Made by a program: the position numbers and the translations under genes. A DNA stretch of 64,000 bases from Desulfolinea sp050305405. Lineage in GTDB: Bacteria > Chloroflexota > Anaerolineae > Anaerolineales > Villigracilaceae. Location of the stretch: NCBI GenBank assembly GCA_050305405.1, contig JBNLFG010000010.1, forward strand, positions 62,001 through 126,000. Direction: 5' to 3'. Under the pieces are notes generated by a model. That model searched no databases, was not told where the DNA came from, and saw nothing but the letters and a program-made list of their open reading frames with translations. This document shows positions 9,164-18,165 of this stretch, piece by piece. Position 1 is the stretch's first letter. Each line of letters starts with the position of its first letter.

Positions 9164-11179
9164 TTATTCTTCGGAAGCAGGTTCCTCGTCCGCGGGTGAG
9201 GCGGGGTTTTCTGCATCTGCTTCGTTGGCATCAGATCTCCCCGTCAACATCGCGGCTCTTTCTTCCGGATCCAAGATGTGGAAGGGGATGTCGATGATGA
9301 TGATGTCAATGTGTCTACGCAAGCGATTGCGCAGCATCATAGATGTTTTGTTGTGCAGAACGCTGGTTGCCAGATCAGTGATCACCACTTCAGGGATCAT
9401 CACAGTAATAGATTGATCGGGGAACTCTTCGCAGTTGACCTTTTCGATATAGTCGATCAGCGGGGGGAGGAAGTCACGGTAGTCATGTTTAATTTCAACC
9501 AATCTAGCCTTCCCAACCAAATTGGGGAAGCGATTCCAGCGCACCATGAAACGCTCTTTGTCTTCTTCGCTTGTCGAAATATAAACGGCGCGAATATCTT
9601 CGCTGAGCAGGTTGGCGTACTGTAAGGCGCGCAAGGTGCCGCGATGAACATCGCCAATCGGCAGGATGACGACGTCAGCTACGCCGCTGATCTCGCGCTC
9701 GTGCAAGGTGCGCGTGCTCAGGTTTTCAGCAACATTCTCATAGTGGCGGTTGATGCTGTAGAACATGAAAATGATGAGCGGAATGACAAGAACGATGATC
9801 CAAGCACCTTCCGTGAATTTAGTGACGACCAAAACAATAAAGACGATAAAGGTTGTTAGAGCGCCAACTGCGTTGACGGCACGTTTCCACTGCCAGCCTT
9901 TCTCGTGATGGAGATGCGTTTCGGATGTATCCATGCTTTCGCCGGGTTTTAGTTTTGAGACTTTGGTCATGAGTTTGACCATACCCGATTGCGAAAGCGT
10001 AAAGCTGATCATTACGCCAATGGCGTAAAGCGGCAGCATTCTGAACTCGTCCGCTTGGAAGATGATGACTACGATTGAGGCGATAGCTGCCAGCGTAAGG
10101 ATGCCGCCGTTGAAAACAAGACGTTCGCCTTGGTTACGCATCCAGCGCGGCATGAATTTGTCGCGGGAGAGGAAGTAGCTCAAACGCGGAAAATCTTGAT
10201 AGCCGGTGTTGGCAGCCAAGACAAGGATGAGCATGGTGAAGACCTGCACCCAGTAGTAAAGGAAACCGTCACCTGCTACAGTACGCGTCAACTGCGAGAG
10301 CAGGCTGTCGTGGTGGGTGGGCATCAAATGCAAGCGAGTCGCAAGGAAGCTGATACCTACGAAAAGCGACATGGCGATAACGCCCATTGTTACCATCGTT
10401 TGGGCAGCATTTTTTGCTTCGGGGGGCTTGAAGGCTTGGACGCCGTCACTGATCGCTTCGATACCGGTCAGTGCGGTACAGCCTGCGGCAAAGGCGCGCA
10501 AGACAATCCACAGGATACCGACCTGCGTTAATTGGTCAGTGAGTAACTCCGAGCTGATCTCTTGGGCAACCAGCGGTTCGGCGCCGAACAAGCCGAAACT
10601 GCGGACGATCCCCATCAAGATAATGACCAGAACACCAACGACAAAGGCATAAGTCGGGACGGCGAAAACCGATCCGCTTTCGCGTACGCCGCGCAGGTTC
10701 ATCCACGTCAGGATGCCGATAATGATGAGTGCCAGCCAAACGCGAAAATCGTAGATTCCGGGGAAGGCAGAGACAATCGCGCGGATACCGGCTGAAACCG
10801 AGACGGAAACCGTCAGCGAATAATCAGTCAGCAAGGCCGCCGCCGCGATCAGCGAAGGCAGGGTGCCAAGATTATCCTTTGCGACGATATAAGAGCCGCC
10901 GCCTTTGGGATAATGCAAAATGGTCTGAATATAGCTAAAGATGACGATCAGCACGAGCGCTGCGATCGCCATGACGATCGGCATGGTCATTGTGGCTAAT
11001 GCGCCACTGCCAAGCACGATCAAAATGCTCATAACCGCTTCAGTAGCATAAGCATTACTACTGATTGGGTCCGATGCAAAAACAGCCAAACCCCTCACTT
11101 TATCCAAACGTTCGTGAATTGCCATACTATTAGGGAATGGTTCACCGAACACAACGCGTTTAACTTTAGATCTATCCAT
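9164..11179 (-). CDS. KimA-like APC-superfamily transporter
   Basis: 671 aa integral membrane protein similar to KimA potassium:proton symporters. Diagnostic stretches include GLAVFASDPISSNAYATEA, LHYPKGGGSYIVAKDNLG and LLTDYSLTVSVSVSAG, then about twelve hydrophobic helices up to roughly residue 470, followed by a cytoplasmic domain like a universal-stress fold. The start at 11179 is preferred over the more upstream Met because GAGGAAAA lies just ahead of it. In other bacteria KimA is controlled by c-di-AMP, but no ydaO-type riboswitch is visible in the short upstream region. An ATTATA (TATAAT on the minus strand) at 11235-11240 could be its -10 box. Potassium uptake is inferred from family similarity. 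Confidence 0.8.
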   Translation of the reverse strand: MDRSKVKRVVFGEPFPNSMAIHERLDKVRGLAVFASDPISSNAYATEAVMSILIVLGSGALATMTMPIVMAIAALVLIVIFSYIQTILHYPKGGGSYIVAKDNLGTLPSLIAAAALLTDYSLTVSVSVSAGIRAIVSAFPGIYDFRVWLALIIIGILTWMNLRGVRESGSVFAVPTYAFVVGVLVIILMGIVRSFGLFGAEPLVAQEISSELLTDQLTQVGILWIVLRAFAAGCTALTGIEAISDGVQAFKPPEAKNAAQTMVTMGVIAMSLFVGISFLATRLHLMPTHHDSLLSQLTRTVAGDGFLYYWVQVFTMLILVLAANTGYQDFPRLSYFLSRDKFMPRWMRNQGERLVFNGGILTLAAIASIVVIIFQADEFRMLPLYAIGVMISFTLSQSGMVKLMTKVSKLKPGESMDTSETHLHHEKGWQWKRAVNAVGALTTFIVFIVLVVTKFTEGAWIIVLVIPLIIFMFYSINRHYENVAENLSTRTLHEREISGVADVVILPIGDVHRGTLRALQYANLLSEDIRAVYISTSEEDKERFMVRWNRFPNLVGKARLVEIKHDYRDFLPPLIDYIEKVNCEEFPDQSITVMIPEVVITDLATSVLHNKTSMMLRNRLRRHIDIIIIDIPFHILDPEERAAMLTGRSDANEADAENPASPADEEPASEE

Positions 11180-11295
11180 AATTTTCCTCAAAAAAAAGAC
11201 GCCCCGCAAGGACGCCAAAGAGTATGCGGCAGAGATTATACTACCATTTTTAAACAGGACTATAATAAAAAAGTTATGCTCTATGGCAATTCTCG

Positions 11296-11313
11296 CATTA
11301 CAAAAGTGTAATG
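11296..11313. promoter_or_regulatory. inverted repeat upstream of CLC gene
   Basis: CATTACA and TGTAATG form a 7-base inverted repeat with a 4-base spacer between the divergent transporter and channel genes. It could be an operator; nothing else supports this. Confidence 0.35.
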
Positions 11314-11353
11314 TGTAAGGATGGTCATTATCTTATATTGAAAAGGAGTTTTT

Positions 11354-13420
11354 ATGCGCAATAAACGTTTTACCAGATGGCTCAAGTCGCCCTCAGATGC
11401 GATCTTTATCAGCACGGCAATGATCGTGGGGATTGGCACCGGCATTGGCGCAGTTATCTTCCGTTATCTCATTCAGGGAGTGGAGTGGATCGGATACGAT
11501 TGGTTTCCGAGCCTGACCCAAACGTGGGGCACGGCATACGTTGTCATTATCCCGGTCCTCGGCGGATTGATCGTCGGTCCGTTGATCTATTTTTTCGCTC
11601 GCGAAGCCAAAGGGCACGGTGTTCCCGAAGTGATGGAAGCCGTCGCACTGCGCGGCGGGCGCATCCGCCCGGTGGTGGCTGTGGTCAAGTCGCTGGCATC
11701 CGCTATTTCTATCGGGAGCGGTGGCTCGGTCGGGCGTGAGGGCCCTATCGTCCAGATCGGTTCAGCGCTTGGGTCCACGTTAGGACAGAGAATGGGACTC
11801 TCCGACGACCGAATCCGTAACCTGGTAGCCTGCGGGGCTGCGGGCGGTATCGCCGCAACCTTCAATGCGCCCATCGCTGGTGTAGTATTTGCCCTTGAGA
11901 TCATCGTTGGTGAGTTCAGCGTCAAATACTTCAGCAGTGTGGTCGTTTCCGCTGTCACCGCCAGCGTGATCGGGCGAGCTGTCTTTGGCGATATTCCCGC
12001 CTTCGCCATCCCTTTTGAATATGGGATCAACTCGCTCTGGGAATTTGCCTTTTATCCTATTCTGGGCATTGCGGCGGCATTGGTAGGCGCCTTCTTCGTG
12101 CGCTTTTTATACTGGTCGGAGGATGTTTTCGCCAAATGGAAAGCCGTCCCCGAGTGGGTGCAGCCCGCTGTTGGTGGAGCGCTGCTCGGTATCGTCGCGC
12201 TCGTTTACCCACATCTGACCGGAGTAACGTGGGAACGTGCACCGCAGATCTACAATGTCGGTTATGATGTCATCGAAGCCGCACTCGCCAACCAATTGAC
12301 CCTAAAAATAGCCCTGGTGCTTTTGGTACTTAAAATGATGGCTACCAGCCTGACGATTGGCTCCGGTGGTTCGGGCGGAGTTTTTGCGCCCGCTCTCTTC
12401 ATGGGCGCCATGTTCGGCACGGCTTTCGAAATTATAGTCAAACTCGTCTTTCCGAACTTGTTGGCTCCGGCAGGTGCCTATGCCCTCGTTGGGATGGGTG
12501 CTTTCTTCGCCGCGACCGCACACGCCCCGTTGACCGCTGTTCTGATCCTTTTCGAGCTGACAGGTGATTACCGCATCATGCTGCCACTGATGCTAACGGT
12601 AGTCATTGCGACACTGGTTGCACAAAAACTACTGAAAGGCGAGTCGATCTATTCGCTCAAACTCACTCGTCGGGGGGTCCGCTTACAGCGTGGTCGTGAT
12701 GTAGATGTCATGCAAGGAGTTTTGATCAGCGAGGTGATGACTCACGAGTTGAGTACGGTCGCGAAAGACATTAATCTTAAGGAATTGTCTACGATCTTTA
12801 ATCGCAGTCGGCGGCATGGATTAGCCATTCTGGACGAGTATGGCAAGCTCTGGGGCATGGTTACAGTTAGTGATTTAGAACGTGCCATTAATGACGGCAA
12901 ATCGCTCTCGAAAACAGCGGTGGAAAAAATTGCTACGCAACACAATAATCTGCTCAAAGCCTATCCGGATGAGAATATCGGCGACGCGCTCGATCGTATG
13001 AGTCGTCGTGGCTTTGGTCGCTTACCCGTTGTTTCGCGTGAAGATGATAGGCATTTGGTCGGCCTAATTCAACGCCGAGACATTGTTGAAGCCTACAAAC
13101 TAGCCATCGCGAAACGCTCCGAAATTCAACAACGCACCCAACGCTTGCAAACACGCAATATTGATGGTACCGAGTTTGTCGACCTGAATGTGACCGCGAC
13201 GTCAAACGTAAATGGCAAGACGATCAGCGAATTAGCCGAACAACTCCCGCACGACTGCATCCTGATCTCGATACGGCGCGATGGCAAGGTGCTTATCCCA
13301 CACGGTGAGAATAAACTTCAGACAGATGACCAGTTGACGGCTTTCATCCAGAGCAAGGATGTCGAGCAGCTATATACTTGTTTTCGTGCCTCCCCGAAGA
13401 TAGAAACGCAAGCCGAGTAA
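11354..13420 (+). CDS. CLC-type chloride channel or exchanger with CBS pair and C-terminal regulatory domain
   Basis: 688 aa. The membrane part (residues 1-440) has the CLC selectivity motifs GSGGSVGREGP (with the gating glutamate) and GSGGSGGVFAP. A CBS pair follows (about 455-580, including VMTHELSTV and GFGRLPVVSREDDRHLVGLI), then a short domain at the end (LNVTATSNVNGKTISELAEQL, ISIRRDGKVLIPHGENKLQTDDQL) that looks like a TrkA-C/RCK-C domain. This architecture is common in bacterial CLC proteins and suggests control by nucleotides or other ligands. An AAAGGAG site precedes the ATG. It is divergent from the KimA-like gene and ends in a shared terminator with the convergent dihydrouridine synthase. 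Confidence 0.9.
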   Translation: MRNKRFTRWLKSPSDAIFISTAMIVGIGTGIGAVIFRYLIQGVEWIGYDWFPSLTQTWGTAYVVIIPVLGGLIVGPLIYFFAREAKGHGVPEVMEAVALRGGRIRPVVAVVKSLASAISIGSGGSVGREGPIVQIGSALGSTLGQRMGLSDDRIRNLVACGAAGGIAATFNAPIAGVVFALEIIVGEFSVKYFSSVVVSAVTASVIGRAVFGDIPAFAIPFEYGINSLWEFAFYPILGIAAALVGAFFVRFLYWSEDVFAKWKAVPEWVQPAVGGALLGIVALVYPHLTGVTWERAPQIYNVGYDVIEAALANQLTLKIALVLLVLKMMATSLTIGSGGSGGVFAPALFMGAMFGTAFEIIVKLVFPNLLAPAGAYALVGMGAFFAATAHAPLTAVLILFELTGDYRIMLPLMLTVVIATLVAQKLLKGESIYSLKLTRRGVRLQRGRDVDVMQGVLISEVMTHELSTVAKDINLKELSTIFNRSRRHGLAILDEYGKLWGMVTVSDLERAINDGKSLSKTAVEKIATQHNNLLKAYPDENIGDALDRMSRRGFGRLPVVSREDDRHLVGLIQRRDIVEAYKLAIAKRSEIQQRTQRLQTRNIDGTEFVDLNVTATSNVNGKTISELAEQLPHDCILISIRRDGKVLIPHGENKLQTDDQLTAFIQSKDVEQLYTCFRASPKIETQAE

Positions 13421-13429
13421 GATAAACGA

Positions 13430-13457
13430 AAAAAGTCCCCGATTTCGGGGACTTTTT
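13430..13457. terminator. bidirectional terminator
   Basis: AAAAGTCCCCG and CGGGGACTTTTT arms with a short loop serve both the CLC gene and the convergent synthase gene, whose stop codon overlaps the arm. Confidence 0.8.
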
Positions 13458-14439
13458 ATGTAACATCATCATCGAAATGTGACGGGAATTTCTCCAACTC
13501 ATCCAGTAGATCTAAAAACTCCTGCGTATTCTCACGCGTTAGCAATTCGCGACGAAAACGGCGCGTTGTCTGATAGGCAGAAATATAATGCACGACATGT
13601 TTGCGGAATAGATTCAGCCCGAGCGCCTCGCCATAAAAAGCCTGATTCCGTGCGAGATGTTCGACCATCATCTCCCGCACCGCGTCGAGCGTGACCTCAT
13701 CTCGGTCCTTGCCCGAAAAAATCCACGGGTTCCCCATCGCTGCCCTGCCAATCATGACCCCATCACAGCCGGTGTACTCGCGCATTTTACCGATATCCGC
13801 GACAGTTTTCACATCCCCATTCCCGATGACGGGGATATTAACGGCCTGCTTTACTTCGCCGATCACATCCCAATTAACCGTGCGCTCGCGTCCCCCCTCG
13901 CGCGTCCGCCCGTGGATGGCGATTAGCGAACCGCCATTCTCCTCGACAATGCGCGAGATAAGCATGTAATTCTGGCAGTCATCCCAGCCCATGCGGATCT
14001 TTGCGGTATAGGGCACTTCTAAAACTTGCGAGAGCTTTTTAAAGAGACGCGCCACCTTGAGTGGGGTGCGCATCATCCCGACACCCGCGCCGCTATTGGC
14101 GATCGCTTTGGTCGGGCAGCCCATGTTGATGTCGATGAAATCGGGCTGAAGTTCCTGAATTTTCAACGCAGATTCAACCATCGCGTCGACGTTGTGACTA
14201 TAAATTTGGAATGCGACCGGGCGTTCCGATTCCCGGTAGCGCAATTTTTCCGAGACCTTGCGCATATTGTGGATCAAACCTTCCGCACGAGCGAACTCGG
14301 TATAACTGATCGACGAGCCCAACTCGCGGCAAAGCGAGCGGAAGGGTTCGTCGGAGAAGCCCATCATCGGTGCGAGAATCGCATCACCGTAGATGGGAAT
14401 TGTGTCAATGGTAAAGGTGGGCGTTTTTGTTTCGGTCAT
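13456..14439 (-). CDS. tRNA-dihydrouridine synthase
   Basis: 327 aa FMN enzyme that reduces uridines in tRNA. A TIM barrel begins with ILAPMMGFSDEPFRSLCRELG; the catalytic cysteine is in DFIDINMGCPTKAI at about residue 99, and later come IAIHGRTREGG and VIGNGDVKTV, CDGVMIGRAAMGNPWIF. The closest group appears to be DusB-like, but I cannot fix the subfamily from sequence reading alone. A 95-base palindromic element begins only six bases upstream of the ATG and leaves no ribosome binding site. Confidence 0.9.
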   Translation of the reverse strand: MTETKTPTFTIDTIPIYGDAILAPMMGFSDEPFRSLCRELGSSISYTEFARAEGLIHNMRKVSEKLRYRESERPVAFQIYSHNVDAMVESALKIQELQPDFIDINMGCPTKAIANSGAGVGMMRTPLKVARLFKKLSQVLEVPYTAKIRMGWDDCQNYMLISRIVEENGGSLIAIHGRTREGGRERTVNWDVIGEVKQAVNIPVIGNGDVKTVADIGKMREYTGCDGVMIGRAAMGNPWIFSGKDRDEVTLDAVREMMVEHLARNQAFYGEALGLNLFRKHVVHYISAYQTTRRFRRELLTRENTQEFLDLLDELEKFPSHFDDDVT

Positions 14440-14445
14440 GGTTAC

Positions 14446-14540
14446 AGGTGACTGTCACTTACATGGAATCTTTTCTTTTGGATGTCTTTGAAAGCAGAGA
14501 CGCTTTTTTAAAAAAGTGTTTTCGCAAGTGACAGTCACCT
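14446..14540. mobile_element. 95-bp MITE-like element with 15-bp inverted ends (copy 1)
   Basis: Ends AGGTGACTGTCACTT and AAGTGACAGTCACCT are perfect complements. A second element of exactly the same length with the same ends lies at 20354-20448, and both continue with ACATG after the left end while the interiors differ. There is no coding capacity. Confidence 0.7.
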
Positions 14541-14545
14541 TAAGT

Positions 14546-15190
14546 CTATTTCCAGAAAAAGAATTGCTGATACCCCAGACCAACTAGATCAAGGGGAATG
14601 TGCAATAGTCCAGCCAAGCTAAAAATCAAAGTTGAGAAAAGATTACCAATAAAAGGCACATACCATAGTGCCGCAAAGACGATCCAGATCATCATCCCGC
14701 GGATCGGCTCAATGCGTTCGAGCATCTCGCGGCTGAGATAAGGCTCGATGATGCCGAATCCATCAAAAGGCGGCACAGGGATTAAATTAAGCACAACGGC
14801 ATAAATTTGCAGCATTGCCAAAAACGCCAATCCCGCCCAAAACGCGGATGGTGTGGCGGGGGCAAACTGAAGCACAATCGCAATCACGATCACCAGAATA
14901 ATATTCGCGCTTGGTCCCGCTACCGAGACGGCACTACGCCATTTTGCACTGCGTAACCGCCAAGTCTCGATATAAACGGCGCCACCCGGTAACCCGATTC
15001 CGCCCATGACGAGAAAAAGCAAGGGGAGGGCAAGTGAGTAAAGCGGATGCGTATATTTGAGCGGATTAAAGGTCAGATAACCTTTGTCTTTTACACTCGT
15101 ATCGCCGCCATAATAGGCAACAAGCGCATGCGCAAACTCATGCAAAGAAAGCGAGAATATCCAACCGACGAGAACGACGATAAATGTCAC
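14546..15190 (-). CDS. M50-family (site-2 protease) membrane metalloprotease
   Basis: 214 aa with five or six hydrophobic helices. The zinc motif is HEFAH near residue 17 (SLHEFAHALVAYYGGD), and the distal motif is LIPVPPFDGFGI with the third zinc-binding Asp. The family cleaves within membranes; its substrate here is unknown. The start codon is GTG at 15190 with AGGAG seven bases upstream. No PDZ domain is present, as is usual for this short subgroup. Confidence 0.85.
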   Translation of the reverse strand: MTFIVVLVGWIFSLSLHEFAHALVAYYGGDTSVKDKGYLTFNPLKYTHPLYSLALPLLFLVMGGIGLPGGAVYIETWRLRSAKWRSAVSVAGPSANIILVIVIAIVLQFAPATPSAFWAGLAFLAMLQIYAVVLNLIPVPPFDGFGIIEPYLSREMLERIEPIRGMMIWIVFAALWYVPFIGNLFSTLIFSLAGLLHIPLDLVGLGYQQFFFWK

Positions 15191-15210
15191 TGTTTTCTCC
15201 TAAATATAGA

Positions 15211-15300
15211 GCGCGGATTCTGCGGATCAAGCGGATTTACACGGATTTAAGAACTGTTAAAAAATCCGCGAGAATCCGTTGAATCCGTGACATCCGCGTT
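15211..15300. repeat. dispersed CGCGGATT palindromic word repeat
   Basis: GCGCGGATT, GCGGATC and GCGGATTT words face AAATCCGCG, GAATCCGT and CATCCGCG on the other side. It fills the gap between galE and the M50 protease gene and resembles 5301-5370. Confidence 0.7.
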
Positions 15301-16278
15301 CTATCCTTTCCATCCTTTGGGATGTGATTCGTGCCACGCCCACGCGGTCTTTAGAATATTCCGAATGCTCGAATGCTCGGCTTTCCAATCCAACTCACGC
15401 TGGATTTTCTCGGATGATGCCACCAAACGAGCGGGATCACCTGCGCGGCGGGGAGTCTCAACAGCGGGAATTGCGTGCCCCGTCACACTGCGAGCAACGT
15501 CGATAATTTCTTTGACCGAGAAGCCCGTCCCGGTGCCGATGTTATAGACCAGCTTGTCTTTTTCGCCAAGAGCGTCCAATGCTAGCAAATGTGCGGAAAC
15601 CAGATCAGCGATGTGGATGTAATCGCGGATGGCGGTGCCATCGGGCGTGGGGTAGTCCGTGCCGTAGATACCGATATGCTCACGCTGCCCAAGCGCCACC
15701 TGCAAAACCAACGGAATGAGATGCGATTCGGGCTGGTGGGCTTCGCCGCGTCCCGGTACTGCACCGGATGCGTTGAAATAGCGCAGCGCGGCGAAGTGCA
15801 ACCCGTGAATTTTGCGATACCACTCTAAAATGCGTTCGGTCGCCAGTTTGGTATAGCCGTAGGTGTTATTCGGTCCCAGCGTGGTTTCTTCGCTCAACGG
15901 CTCATCGCTCGATTCGTAAACCGCCGCTGTCGACGAGAGCACAAACCGCTTCACGCCTGCCTGCACAGCCGCTTCGATCAGCCCCGCCGAATTGACGAGA
16001 TTGTTCTGAATGAATTTGCCGGGGTCTTTCATGCTCTCGCCCGCTTCGATGAAGGCAGCGAAGTGCATCACGGCATCGAATTGTTTGCTCGCAAGCGCAG
16101 CTTCGAGCGCAGCTTTGTCCGCCAAATCCGCGTGGACGAACTCCGCGCCTGCAGGGATTGCTTCACGATAGCCCGTCACCAGCGAATCATAGACGGTGAC
16201 ATTATGTCCTGCTTTTAAGAGTGCTTCTGCGGTCGCTGAGCCGATATAGCCCGCTCCACCTGTTACGAAAATGTTCAT
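15301..16278 (-). CDS. galE: UDP-glucose 4-epimerase
   Basis: 325 aa extended short-chain dehydrogenase. It has the NAD-binding TGGAGYIGS at the N terminus, the catalytic YGYTK (Tyr and Lys) at about residue 147, the NNxVN-type segment IQNNLVNSAGLIEAA, and RDYIHIADLVSAHLLAL near residue 216. It interconverts UDP-glucose and UDP-galactose for exopolysaccharide or Leloir metabolism. AGAGGAA lies just upstream of the ATG. No other Leloir genes are next to it. Confidence 0.92.
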   Translation of the reverse strand: MNIFVTGGAGYIGSATAEALLKAGHNVTVYDSLVTGYREAIPAGAEFVHADLADKAALEAALASKQFDAVMHFAAFIEAGESMKDPGKFIQNNLVNSAGLIEAAVQAGVKRFVLSSTAAVYESSDEPLSEETTLGPNNTYGYTKLATERILEWYRKIHGLHFAALRYFNASGAVPGRGEAHQPESHLIPLVLQVALGQREHIGIYGTDYPTPDGTAIRDYIHIADLVSAHLLALDALGEKDKLVYNIGTGTGFSVKEIIDVARSVTGHAIPAVETPRRAGDPARLVASSEKIQRELDWKAEHSSIRNILKTAWAWHESHPKGWKG

Positions 16279-16291
16279 AATTTCCTCTTTG

Positions 16292-16384
16292 ATTCCACGA
16301 AGTCACACGAAGATGCACGAAGTTTTTAAGAGCAGCGCTTTGCGCTGCTCTTTTTAGTGTGACTTCGTGTCTCTTCGTGGATTC
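16292..16384. repeat. dispersed CACGAAG palindromic word repeat containing the gatA terminator
   Basis: CCACGAAG, CACACGAAG and GCACGAAG words face ACTTCGTG, CTTCGTGG on the other side. At its centre AAGAGCAGCGC and GCGCTGCTCTT (16328-16352) make a strong hairpin that would end gatA transcription. Confidence 0.7.
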
Positions 16385-17800
16385 CTAACCAATATTTGGT
16401 TTCCGTGCATGCCAATCCGTCGCGGCCTGATAGGCTCGCCCGATGGCAAAGAGCTTCTCTTCGCTGAAACGTGCGCCCATCAACTGCATCCCGATCGGCA
16501 TCTGGTCGCCGTCGAAGCCGACGGGCAGCGCCAAGCCGGGCACCCCCGCCAAGTTTGCGGGCAGCGTGAAAATATCTTCCAAATACATCGACAAGGGATC
16601 GTCGCCATGCGCGCCGATCTCAAAAGCCGTTGTCGGCGCAATCGGCGCAGCGATCGCATCCACCGTCTCGAACGCCGTCTCAAAATCACGGCGGATCAGC
16701 GTGCGCACCTTCTGCGCCTTGCCGTAGTAGGCATCGTAATAGCCCGCCGAAAGCGCATACGTCCCGAGCATAATGCGCCGCTCGACCTCCGCGCCAAAGC
16801 GTTTGCCGCGCGTCTGGCGGTAAACGTCCTGCAGGCTGGCGTCGCTCTCACGCGGCGTGTAGCGGATGCCATCGTAGCGCGCCAAATTCGCCGAGGCTTC
16901 AGCAGGCGCCAAAATATAGTAGACGGGAAGCGCATATTCGGTATGCGGGAGATGTATCGGGATGATCTGCGCCCCAAGCTCTTCCAACATTCCGATCGCT
17001 TCACGGACACGCCCCTCGACCTCGGCTTGCATCCCTTTAACGAAGTATTCGGCAGGGACACCGATTTTGATTCCGTTTAACGTGCCATCCGTTGGGTAAT
17101 CTACCGTTAACGCGGGCGCATCGACGGTGGTGGCATCCATGATGTCTTTGCCGACCATCACGTCGAAGAGCGGAACCAGATCATCGACAGAGCGACCGAG
17201 TACGCCAACCGAATCGAGCGATGAGCCATAAGCCGCCAAGCCATAACGGGATACCCGTCCATAGGTCGGTTTGATGCCGCTGACGCCGCAAAATGAGGCA
17301 GGCTGACGGATCGAGCCGCCTGTATCTGTTCCCAAAGCGGCAGAGACCAAGCCCGCAGCGACCGCCGCAGCGCTCCCACCCGATGAGCCGCCAGGCACAC
17401 GGTTGAGATTCCAGGGGTTATGGGTCACGCCATAGGCAGAGTTCTCTGTCGAGGAGCCCATCGCAAATTCGTCGGTGTTGGTCTTGCCGATCACGACTGC
17501 GCCTGCGTCAATCAATTTCTGGACGGCGGTGGCGGTGAAGGGCGGTATGAAGCCTTCGAGAATTTTGGAGCCGCAGGTGGCGGGCATCCCTTCGACCATC
17601 AGGACGTCCTTGACGGCGATGGGCAACCCAGCCAGGGGCTTGGATGCGTTGTCCACGCTGGCAGCCCGTTCGGGGGCGGTCTTGTCGAGATGCAGAAAAG
17701 CGTGCAGGGATGAATCCAATGCGTCCACATGTGCCACGCAAGCCTCGGTCGCGGCGCGGCTCGTGGTTATCCCATTTTTGAGATCGGTGAGCAGGCTCAT
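16385..17800 (-). CDS. gatA: Asp/Glu-tRNA amidotransferase subunit A
   Basis: 471 aa amidase that releases ammonia from glutamine for GatCAB, which converts Glu-tRNA(Gln) or Asp-tRNA(Asn). The signature is complete: IAVKDVLMVEG with the catalytic lysine, then PGGSSGGSAAAVAAG and LGTDTGGSIRQPASFCG with the Ser-cisSer-Lys triad, and KPTYGRVSRYGL. It overlaps the end of gatC by four bases, so the two are translationally coupled. gatB is not in the window. Confidence 0.95.
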   Translation of the reverse strand: MSLLTDLKNGITTSRAATEACVAHVDALDSSLHAFLHLDKTAPERAASVDNASKPLAGLPIAVKDVLMVEGMPATCGSKILEGFIPPFTATAVQKLIDAGAVVIGKTNTDEFAMGSSTENSAYGVTHNPWNLNRVPGGSSGGSAAAVAAGLVSAALGTDTGGSIRQPASFCGVSGIKPTYGRVSRYGLAAYGSSLDSVGVLGRSVDDLVPLFDVMVGKDIMDATTVDAPALTVDYPTDGTLNGIKIGVPAEYFVKGMQAEVEGRVREAIGMLEELGAQIIPIHLPHTEYALPVYYILAPAEASANLARYDGIRYTPRESDASLQDVYRQTRGKRFGAEVERRIMLGTYALSAGYYDAYYGKAQKVRTLIRRDFETAFETVDAIAAPIAPTTAFEIGAHGDDPLSMYLEDIFTLPANLAGVPGLALPVGFDGDQMPIGMQLMGARFSEEKLFAIGRAYQAATDWHARKPNIG

Positions 17801-18093
17801 TTCTTGCCTCCTAAAACGGGCGGCACCTTGAACTGTCCATCTGCTTTATCAGGGGCGTTTTGGAGCAGTTTTTCGTTGGGCAGGGAGGGACGGATCTCGT
17901 CGGCGCGCAGGGGGCTGGCACCCTCGACGGCGTTTGCCATCGGGGAGATGTCGACGGTATCCAGTTCGTTCAGCTTGGCGATGTGGTCGAGGATGTCGGA
18001 GAGCTGCTCGCGGTAGAGGGCAAGCTGCTCGTCGCTGAGTTCGAGATGGGCGAGTTTGGCAATATGTTTGACTTCTTCGGGTGTGAGTGACAT
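17797..18093 (-). CDS. gatC: Asp/Glu-tRNA amidotransferase subunit C
   Basis: 98 aa small subunit that wraps and stabilises GatA. The family opening MSLTPEEVKHIAKLAHLELSDEQ and the ILDHIAKLNELDT and DEIRPSLP segments are present. A TATAAT on the minus strand lies seven bases before the ATG, with no ribosome binding site, which fits a leaderless message as at mobA. Confidence 0.93.
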   Translation of the reverse strand: MSLTPEEVKHIAKLAHLELSDEQLALYREQLSDILDHIAKLNELDTVDISPMANAVEGASPLRADEIRPSLPNEKLLQNAPDKADGQFKVPPVLGGKK

Positions 18094-18106
18094 GCGGGGG
18101 ATTATA
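18094..18106 (-). promoter_or_regulatory. -10 element immediately before gatC
   Basis: TATAAT (18101-18106, minus strand) is separated from the gatC start codon by seven C-rich bases. Transcription would start at about the A of the ATG. Confidence 0.5.
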
Positions 18107-18165
18107 CCTGTTCTTTTATTGGGAAAACGGAGAGAGTGTAGTGTGTATAAGAATGTGTTGAGTGA

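Noticed and set aside
11180..11353. c-di-AMP riboswitch ahead of the KimA-like gene
   Set aside because: The intergenic gap is only about 170 bases and shows none of the expected paired motifs.
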